From Pseudomonadota bacterium (GTDB lineage: Bacteria > Myxococcota_A > UBA9160 > SZUA-336), in contig JAGWBS010000011.1 in assembly GCA_021295775.1 (NCBI GenBank), positions 17,024 to 52,819 on the forward strand: a DNA stretch of 35,796 nucleotides. The letters run 5' to 3'. Every line of letters starts with the position of its first letter. The stretch's first letter is position 1. This document shows, piece by piece, positions 7,468-13,821 of this stretch. The notes below the pieces were generated by a model. The model was not told the origin of the DNA, ran no database searches, and saw only the letters and a program-made list of their open reading frames with translations. The position numbers and the translations under genes are program-made.

Positions 7468-8676
7468 TCAGGCGGCGTTCGCTGGCGGCTCCGCCACGCC
7501 CGCATCGACCAGCGCGCCCTCGACGAACTGCCAGACTTCGCGCGACCAGACGTAGCTGACGTGCGAGCCGCGGAACCACTCGATCCGCGGCTCTCCCCAG
7601 TGCCGCCACAGCGACAGGGCCTGCTGGGGGGTGGCCACCCGGTCCGCCACGCCCGCGTAGATGAACAGGCGCTCGCGCGGCGTCAGCGGCTTCAGCGTCA
7701 GGGGAGACACCAGCGCGTGCAGGCGGTGGGCGTTCTCGCCGAAGAGCTTCTCGTCCTTGGCCAGCTTGCGGATCGACTTGGGCGCGTGGTCCACCATCGA
7801 GCGCGGCAGGTCCGAGGGGGGGATTCCGGCGATCACGCAGTCGAGGTCCGGTTCCAGGCCGGCCACGATCCCGGCCGTGTAGCCGCCCAGGGACACGCCG
7901 TGCAGCGCGATCGACGGGGCGCCCTGCGCGCGCACCCAGGACAGGATGCGGCGCACGTCCCAGATCGCCTGCGAGAGCCCGTACAGGTTGTGGATGAACT
8001 CCAGCGAGATCACGCCCTGTCCGCTGATCCGCCCCTGCTTGCGCGGGCCGTGCAGCGGGAAGACCGGGTGGATGACGTTGAGGCCCAGCTCCTGGTGGAA
8101 GTGCCAGGAGCGGAAGCCGGCCAGGTCGCGGGGATAGCCCATGCCGAAGCCGTGCAGGTTCATCAGCCAGGGCCGGGGCTCGCCGGGGTGGCGTAGCACG
8201 TAGGCGCGCGCGATGCGGTTGGCCTCGAACGCCTGCCAGCGCTCCCGTGCCGGCATGCCGCGGCGCGGTTCGTAGACGCTGTGGAACGACATCTGTTCGT
8301 AGTTCCGCCAGCCCCAGCGCTTGGTCTCGATCAGCGGCCGTTCCAGTCGCGGCGGGGAGCGGTGGAAGCGCTCGACATCGCCCAGCGCTCCGACGTGGGA
8401 GAGCCACGCCAGCGCCTGCTCGACCTCTTTGCTGGTGCGCCAGACGTCCTCGTGCGAGGGGCGCAGGCGCAGCGAGCGCAGCAGCGCGCCCGTCAGTTCG
8501 TCGATGAAGACGCAGCCCACCAGCCCCATCGTGGGCAGCGGGCGCGGGATCTCGGCGTCGTCCCCGGTCCGCACCTGGGACTGCAGCGCGTTGGCGATGA
8601 AGCTCCATGTGCGCGGTACGGTCAGCGCAACGTCGACGCCCGGGAACTCGCGGATCCGCTCGCCGAGCGTGCTCAT
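7468..8676 (-). CDS. Alpha/beta hydrolase (ABHD18-like)
   Basis: 402-aa alpha/beta hydrolase with a long N-terminal extension of about 180 residues. The oxyanion region is WLMNLHGFGMGYPRDL, the nucleophile elbow is GVSLGGY with Ser262, the acid is likely in IYAGVADRVATP, and His in FRGSHVSYVW completes the triad. The elbow and the SHVSY ending resemble ABHD18 (DUF2048)-type proteins of unknown substrate. The ATG at 8676 has no clear ribosome binding site. An in-frame GTG at 8745 would overlap the upstream gene's stop, leaving the start uncertain. It lies 58 nt downstream of another minus-strand hydrolase, so both may be transcribed together, perhaps for ester turnover. Confidence 0.82.
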   Translation of the reverse strand: MSTLGERIREFPGVDVALTVPRTWSFIANALQSQVRTGDDAEIPRPLPTMGLVGCVFIDELTGALLRSLRLRPSHEDVWRTSKEVEQALAWLSHVGALGDVERFHRSPPRLERPLIETKRWGWRNYEQMSFHSVYEPRRGMPARERWQAFEANRIARAYVLRHPGEPRPWLMNLHGFGMGYPRDLAGFRSWHFHQELGLNVIHPVFPLHGPRKQGRISGQGVISLEFIHNLYGLSQAIWDVRRILSWVRAQGAPSIALHGVSLGGYTAGIVAGLEPDLDCVIAGIPPSDLPRSMVDHAPKSIRKLAKDEKLFGENAHRLHALVSPLTLKPLTPRERLFIYAGVADRVATPQQALSLWRHWGEPRIEWFRGSHVSYVWSREVWQFVEGALVDAGVAEPPANAA

Positions 8677-8734
8677 GGCTTGCTCGGGGGTCTCGGCGAA
8701 GGCGGCGCTGGAGCTGTCCAAGACGGGCGGGAGA

Positions 8735-10003
8735 CTAGCACGCACCCGTACCGGCCGCCGTCGGCGCTGCGGCGCGCGCGACGCTGAGCTGGTAGGCGAG
8801 GTAGCGCAGCACCGCCCGCGCGCTGTGCTGCCCCCGCAGGCCATTGAAGACCTCGAAGGCGTGCTGCGCCCCGGGCAGCTCCGCGTAGGCGAGCGAGGGG
8901 GCGCCCGAGGCCCGGAACGCCTCCAGGAAGTGGTGCGTCCCCTCGACGTACGCCAGCGAATCCAGCGCTCCATGCACCACGAAGAAAGGCGGCGCACCGG
9001 GGTGGAGGCGCGCGATCGGCGAGCCCCGCTCCCAGGCGTCGCTCGCCTCCGCCAGCGGCCGCTTGAGGAACTGCTCGGCGATCAGGCGTTCCATCCCGTC
9101 GTCGTTCTGGATCGAGTGGCGGTCGACCAGGTCGAAGGGCGCGTAGAACGGAATGCAGGCCTGCAGCGAGGTGTCCACGTTCTCGAAGCCCGGCTGGTAC
9201 TCGGGATCGCCGGGCGTCAGGGCGGCCAGCGCGGCCAGGTGGCCCCCGGCGGAGCCGCCCGTTACGGCGATGTAGCTCGGATCCGCGCCGTATTCCGGGC
9301 CGTGCTCCCGGATCCAGGCGATCGCCCGCTTCACGTCGATCAGGTGCTCGGGAAAGGTGGCCGCCGGGCTGAGGCGGTAGTTGGCCGACACGCAGACCCA
9401 GCCGTGCGCGGCCAGATGGTAGAGCAGGGGCAGGGCCTGGTGCTCCTTCTGCCCGTAGGTCCAGGCCCCGCCGTGCACCTGCAGCAGGACGGGACAGTCG
9501 CGCGCGCCGGCGGCGGGGCGGTACAGATCGAGCTGGTTGCGCTCGCCGTGCGGACCGTAGGCGAGATCGGAGATTCGCTCTACGCGTGGATCGCGGAAGC
9601 CGAGCGGAAACAGGACGCGCGCGGCTTCGATCGGCTCGTCGAGGGCGGCGGCCCAGTCGGCGGAGATCGACGCGCGGTAGTCCTCGCCCAGACCCTCGAC
9701 CAGGCCCGCCTCCAGCACCTCGCCGGCGCCGCGCTGCCTGCGGGCGAGATCGATCCCGATCAGTCCGGCGACCCCGCAGGCCCCGAGCCCGAGCCGGCCC
9801 GGCCAGGCGTCGAGCCCGCCGCCGGCGCTCAGAGCGGCGCACCCCAGCACGGCGACGGCCAGCCCGTGCAGGGGCAGTTCGCTGGCCAGCCAGCCCGCGA
9901 AAAAGCCCGGCATCCGCAGCCAGGCCGGGTTCCGGGGCGGCCACAGGCCGCTGAGCGCGACCGCCAGGCAGAGTAGGCCGAAAATCGCCAGCAACCAGGA
10001 CAT
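8735..10003 (-). CDS. Membrane-anchored alpha/beta hydrolase (HSL/carboxylesterase type)
   Basis: 422-aa protein. Residues 1 to about 90 hold three hydrophobic segments (starting SWLLAIFGLLCLAVAL, then FFAGWLASELPLHGLAVAVLG, then LGLGACGVAGLIGI). The rest is an esterase domain of the hormone-sensitive-lipase/BD-FAE type. HGGAW forms the oxyanion hole, GGSAGGH carries nucleophile Ser251, VHGALDS supplies the acid and PGAQHAFEV the His. The ATG at 10003 is preferred over the GTG at 10042 because GGGGAA sits just before it and the hydrophobic segment begins at once. Placed divergently from the WS/DGAT operon, it may hydrolyse esters or acylglycerols at the membrane (inference). Confidence 0.88.
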   Translation of the reverse strand: MSWLLAIFGLLCLAVALSGLWPPRNPAWLRMPGFFAGWLASELPLHGLAVAVLGCAALSAGGGLDAWPGRLGLGACGVAGLIGIDLARRQRGAGEVLEAGLVEGLGEDYRASISADWAAALDEPIEAARVLFPLGFRDPRVERISDLAYGPHGERNQLDLYRPAAGARDCPVLLQVHGGAWTYGQKEHQALPLLYHLAAHGWVCVSANYRLSPAATFPEHLIDVKRAIAWIREHGPEYGADPSYIAVTGGSAGGHLAALAALTPGDPEYQPGFENVDTSLQACIPFYAPFDLVDRHSIQNDDGMERLIAEQFLKRPLAEASDAWERGSPIARLHPGAPPFFVVHGALDSLAYVEGTHHFLEAFRASGAPSLAYAELPGAQHAFEVFNGLRGQHSARAVLRYLAYQLSVARAAAPTAAGTGAC

Positions 10004-10070
10004 CGTTCCCCAGTCTGGCCGACCCGCCGGCCCCTCGTCCACTCCGCCCGCGCCCCGCGCCGCGAGTCTC

Positions 10071-10076
10071 TATACT
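10071..10076 (+). promoter_or_regulatory. -10 element (TATACT) upstream of the WS/DGAT operon
   Basis: TATACT matches the -10 consensus in five of six positions and lies 23 nt before the ATG at 10100, with GAGGAG between. No good -35 is visible. The overlapping TCTATA reads TATAGA on the minus strand and could serve the divergent hydrolase. Confidence 0.45.
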
Positions 10077-10099
10077 CGCCCCAAGCGCCGAGGAGCAGT

Positions 10100-11518
10100 A
10101 TGCGTCAGCTATCCGGAATCGACGCGGCCTTTCTCGCGGTCGAGACGCCGCGCTGGCCCATGCACGTGGCCTGCGTGACCATCTTCGATCCCTCGCGGGT
10201 GGAGGGCGGCTACAGCGTCGATCGGCTCAAGCAGACCCTGCGCGAGCGAATGCACCGGCTGCCTCCGTTCCGCCGCCGGGCGGTGGAGGCGCCGCTGGGT
10301 CTGGCGCGGCCCTACTGGGTCGAGGACCCGGAGTTCGACCTCGACTTCCACGTGCGGCGCATCGCGTTGCCTTCCCCCGGAGGCCCCCGCGAACTCTCCG
10401 AACTGGCCTGCGATCTCTACCGCCAGCTCCTGGACCGCCGCCGCCCGCTGTGGGAGTGGTGGGTGGTCGAGGGCCTGCGGGACGGCCGGGTGGCCTCCTT
10501 CTGGAAGATTCACCACGCCTGCATCGACGGCATGACGGGAGCGGGGATGCAGGAGGTCATGTTCGACTCGGAGCCGGACCCGCCCCCGTTGGAGGAGCCT
10601 CCCGGCTACCGCTGGCGGCCCGAATCGATTCCCAGCGACACGCGCATGCTGCTGCGCTCGCTGCCCTGGTTCGCGCAGACGCCGTTCCGCCTGGCCCGGG
10701 AAGTCGCGGAACTGGTCCCGACCGTGCGGGACCTGATCACCGGAGGCCACACGGAGAGCATCCCCACCAACGTGCCCCGGACTTCGTTCAATCACGCGGT
10801 CTCGCAGCAGCGGCGCTTCGCCTTCACCAGCGTCTCGCTGAGCGACGTCAAGCGCGTCAAGAACGCCTTCGGCACCAAGGTCAACGACGTCGTGCTGTCG
10901 ATCTGCGGCGGGGCGTTGCGGCGCTACCTGCTCGAGCGCGGCGAACTTCCGGCCGAGCCGCTGATCGCCTCGGTGCCGGTCAACGTGCGCGGCGACAGTT
11001 CTCCCGGGGACGGCAACCAGATTTCGGGACTGATGACCGGGCTGGCGACCGAGCTGGCGGATCCGGTCGAGCGCCTGCGAAAGATCTACGCCAACACCCA
11101 GGCCTCGAAGGTGATGCACGAGGCGCTGGGCGCGCAGACCATCATGAATCTGGCGGACACGCCTCCCCCGATGCTGCTCTCCATGGCGCTGGGCTTCTAC
11201 GCCCGGACCGGGCTGGTGAACCGGCACCGGCCGCTCTTCAACGTGATCATCTCCAACGTGCCGGGACCGCGGCAGCCGCTGTACTCGTTGGGAGCGGAGG
11301 TCGAGGCCTTCTACCCGATGGGTATCGGCTTCGACGGAGTCGGTCTGTTCATCGGGCTGATGAGCTACCGCGACCAGATCGATTTCGGCCTGCTCGCCTG
11401 CCGCGAACTCGTGCCCGATCCGTGGTTCATCTCGGAAGGAATCGAGCTCGAACTGCAGGATCTGGTGAAAGCCGCCGACGCGCAGGTCGAAGCCGCTCCC
11501 GGGGACGACGCGCCATGA
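10100..11518 (+). CDS. Wax ester synthase/diacylglycerol acyltransferase (WS/DGAT), copy 1
   Basis: 472-aa bifunctional wax ester synthase/acyl-CoA:diacylglycerol acyltransferase, which joins acyl-CoA to a fatty alcohol or diacylglycerol to make storage wax or triacylglycerol on the cytosolic face of the membrane. The N-terminal LSGIDAAFLAVETP is the family opening. The catalytic HHxxxDG motif is intact as HHACIDG (His138/His139, Asp143). The conserved NDVVLSICGGALRRYL block and the ISNVPGP motif lie in the C-terminal half. Length is standard. GAGGAG at 10090-10095 supports the start. It is the first gene of a probable four-gene operon and is homologous over its full length to the copy at 12406. 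Wax versus TAG preference cannot be read. Confidence 0.95.
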   Translation: MRQLSGIDAAFLAVETPRWPMHVACVTIFDPSRVEGGYSVDRLKQTLRERMHRLPPFRRRAVEAPLGLARPYWVEDPEFDLDFHVRRIALPSPGGPRELSELACDLYRQLLDRRRPLWEWWVVEGLRDGRVASFWKIHHACIDGMTGAGMQEVMFDSEPDPPPLEEPPGYRWRPESIPSDTRMLLRSLPWFAQTPFRLAREVAELVPTVRDLITGGHTESIPTNVPRTSFNHAVSQQRRFAFTSVSLSDVKRVKNAFGTKVNDVVLSICGGALRRYLLERGELPAEPLIASVPVNVRGDSSPGDGNQISGLMTGLATELADPVERLRKIYANTQASKVMHEALGAQTIMNLADTPPPMLLSMALGFYARTGLVNRHRPLFNVIISNVPGPRQPLYSLGAEVEAFYPMGIGFDGVGLFIGLMSYRDQIDFGLLACRELVPDPWFISEGIELELQDLVKAADAQVEAAPGDDAP

Positions 11519-11543
11519 GCGGCCGCGGCCGCAGGGAGCGCCG

Positions 11544-12368
11544 GTGACGAAGCCGCGCCGTACCGTGCTGACGACCGGCGCCAATTCGGGGATCGGACTG
11601 GCGAGCGTGATCGAAGTGGCGCGCCGCGGCTACCGCTCGGTCGGCAGCGTGCGCTCGCAGGAGAAGGCCGAAGCCGTCCGCAGCCAGGCGCGGGAGGCGG
11701 GCGTGGAGGTCGAGACCGTCCTGCTCGACATCGCCGACGCCGAGGCCGCGAGCCGGGTCGTCGAGGAGGTCCGTCCCGAGGCGCTGGTCAACAACGCCGG
11801 CTACATGAGCTACCGCGCGTTCGAGGACACCGACGAATCGGAGGCCCGCGACCTGCTGGAAGTGCTGCTGGTCGCGCCGCTGCGGCTGGTCCGCCTGGCT
11901 CTGCCGCACATGCGCGCTGCGGGCTGGGGGCGGGTGGTCAACGTGTCGTCGATCTCGGGCAGCATTCGCTTCCCGATGATGGGCTGGTACCAGGGCGCCA
12001 AGAGCGCTCTGGAGGCCGTCTCGGACGCGCTGCGCATGGAGCTGGCGTCGGACGGGATCGCGGTGGTGGTCGTGCAGCCCGGATCGTTCAAGAGCGGGGT
12101 GATCGACGACATCCAACGCGACACGGAGAAGTTCAAAGACTCGCGCTACGCGCCGTCGTACCAGCGCATGCTCGAGGCGCTGAACTCCAGCGAACGCTTC
12201 TGGGGCAACCCCGAGCGGGTGGCGAAGGTGATCGCGAACGCGCTCGACGCGCGCTCGCCGGATCCGCACTACGTGGTCGGCGCTGACGCCTGGCTCAACC
12301 GGCTGACCATGCCGGTCACGCCCACCCGGGTGCGCGACTTCATGCTGCGCAGGATGCTGCGGCTGTAG
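11544..12368 (+). CDS. Short-chain dehydrogenase/reductase
   Basis: 274-aa classical SDR. Cofactor motif TGANSGIG is at the N-terminus, NNAG follows, then catalytic Ser in NVSSISG and YQGAK giving the YxxxK pair. All elements are intact, and the PGSFKSG loop follows as in oxidoreductases acting on lipids, steroids or retinol-like substrates. The GTG start at 11544 has GGGAG (11534-11538) 5 nt upstream. It sits between two WS/DGAT genes with gaps of 25 and 37 nt. A role in making or oxidising the fatty alcohol (or a ketone/hydroxyl of the acyl chain) used by the acyltransferases is a reasonable inference but is not shown by sequence. Confidence 0.92.
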   Translation: MTKPRRTVLTTGANSGIGLASVIEVARRGYRSVGSVRSQEKAEAVRSQAREAGVEVETVLLDIADAEAASRVVEEVRPEALVNNAGYMSYRAFEDTDESEARDLLEVLLVAPLRLVRLALPHMRAAGWGRVVNVSSISGSIRFPMMGWYQGAKSALEAVSDALRMELASDGIAVVVVQPGSFKSGVIDDIQRDTEKFKDSRYAPSYQRMLEALNSSERFWGNPERVAKVIANALDARSPDPHYVVGADAWLNRLTMPVTPTRVRDFMLRRMLRL

Positions 12369-12405
12369 GCGCTCGGACGGCCGGACGGCCGCGGAAGGAA
12401 CAGAC

Positions 12406-13821
12406 ATGCAGCAGCTCTCCGGCATGGACGCGGCGTTTCTGGCCGCGGAGACGCCCACCTGGCAGACGCACGTGGCCTCGGTGACGCTCTTCGACCCGAG
12501 CGGGGTCGAGGGCGGCTACCGGGTGGAGCGGCTCAAGGAGACGCTGCGTTCCCGGCTGCATCTGATCCCCCCGCTGCGCTGGCGCCTGGTCGAGACGCCG
12601 CTGGGCCTCGGACTGCCCTACTGGATCGAGGATCCGGACTTCGACATGGACTACCACGTGCGCCGGATCGCGGTTCCGTCGTCGGGAGGGCGCCGCGAAC
12701 TGGCCGAGCTGGCCTCGGAGATCTACCGGCGCCGCATGGACCGGCGCCGCCCGCTGTGGGAGTGGTGGGTGATCGAGGGACTGGAGGACGGCTGCGTCGC
12801 GGGTCTGTTCAAGATCCACCACGCCTACATGGACGGCGTGACCGGGGTCGCCATGCAGGACGTCCTGTTCGATTCCGAGCCGGACGCCCCGCCCGTCCCC
12901 CCGCCGCCGCCGGACGAACGCTGGACTCCCGAGCGCGTTCCCGGGGATTTCGAGCTGCTCGCGCGCTCGCTGCCGTTCTTCCTGGGCACGCCGCTGCGGA
13001 CGCTGCGCAACGCCGCCTCCATGCTGGGCTCGCTGCGCGGCCGCTCCAGCGGAGGCGAGGAGGCCTCGGCCGGCATGCCCATGCGGGTCCCGCCGACCTC
13101 GTTCAACCAGGTGATCACCCAGCACCGCAGCTTCGCCTACACCAGCGTCTCGCTGTCGGACGTCAAGCGGGTCAAGAACGCCTTCGGCACCAAGGTCAAC
13201 GACGTGGTGCTGGCGATCTGCTCGGGCGCGCTGCGGAGCTATCTCCAGCGGCGCGGCGAACTGCCGGCGGAATCGCTGATCGCGTCGGTGCCGGTGAACA
13301 TCCGCCCGGACACGAGCCCGGCCCACGGCAACCAGATCTCCGGCATGACCGCCAGCCTGGCCACGGAAATCGCCGACCCGGTCGAGCGCCTGCGGCGGAT
13401 CCACGCCAGCACCCAGGCGTCCAAGCTGATGCACGAGGCGATGGGCGCGGACATGCTCACCCGCCTGGTCGACACCCCGCCGCCGATGCTGCTCTCGCTG
13501 GCGGTGCGCTTCTACGCCAGCTCCCAGCTCGGGAACCGCGTGCGCCCGCCCTACAATCTGGTGATCTCCAACGTGCCGGGACCGCCCACGACCTTCTACC
13601 ACCTGGGGGCCGAGGTGAAGGGCGTCTACTCGATGGGCATCTGCTTCGACGGCGCCGGTCTGTACATCGGTCTGATGAGCCACCGCGGCCAGATCGACTT
13701 CGGGCTGCTGGCCTGCCGCGAACTCGTTCCCGACCCCTGGTTTATCGCCGACGGCATCGAGCGCTCCCTGGGCGAACTCGTCACCGCCGCCGGGGCGGAC
13801 GAGGAGAGCGAGCCCGAATGA
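12406..13821 (+). CDS. Wax ester synthase/diacylglycerol acyltransferase (WS/DGAT), copy 2
   Basis: 471-aa paralogue of the protein at 10100, alignable end to end with few gaps. The catalytic motif HHAYMDG starts at the same residue (138). NDVVLAICSGALRSYL, ISNVPGP and a long shared C-terminal block (IDFGLLACRELVPDPWFI) are nearly the same in both. Divergence is concentrated around residues 180-240, between the catalytic motif and the C-terminal half. GGAAGGA before the ATG at 12406 supports the start. Its stop overlaps the ATG of the AceE-like gene (ATGA), implying translational coupling. Differences outside the active site suggest a separate acyl or alcohol preference (inference). Confidence 0.95.
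   Translation: MQQLSGMDAAFLAAETPTWQTHVASVTLFDPSGVEGGYRVERLKETLRSRLHLIPPLRWRLVETPLGLGLPYWIEDPDFDMDYHVRRIAVPSSGGRRELAELASEIYRRRMDRRRPLWEWWVIEGLEDGCVAGLFKIHHAYMDGVTGVAMQDVLFDSEPDAPPVPPPPPDERWTPERVPGDFELLARSLPFFLGTPLRTLRNAASMLGSLRGRSSGGEEASAGMPMRVPPTSFNQVITQHRSFAYTSVSLSDVKRVKNAFGTKVNDVVLAICSGALRSYLQRRGELPAESLIASVPVNIRPDTSPAHGNQISGMTASLATEIADPVERLRRIHASTQASKLMHEAMGADMLTRLVDTPPPMLLSLAVRFYASSQLGNRVRPPYNLVISNVPGPPTTFYHLGAEVKGVYSMGICFDGAGLYIGLMSHRGQIDFGLLACRELVPDPWFIADGIERSLGELVTAAGADEESEPE

Noticed and set aside
10001..10042. GTG at 10042 as the start of the membrane-anchored esterase
   Set aside because: It adds 13 polar residues before the hydrophobic segment and lacks a ribosome binding site, whereas the ATG at 10003 has GGGGAA just upstream.
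12756..13817. Upstream in-frame extension of the E1-like gene inside WS/DGAT copy 2
   Set aside because: The extension is an out-of-frame shadow of the acyltransferase gene. The ATG at 13818 in an ATGA overlap is followed at once by E1-like sequence.
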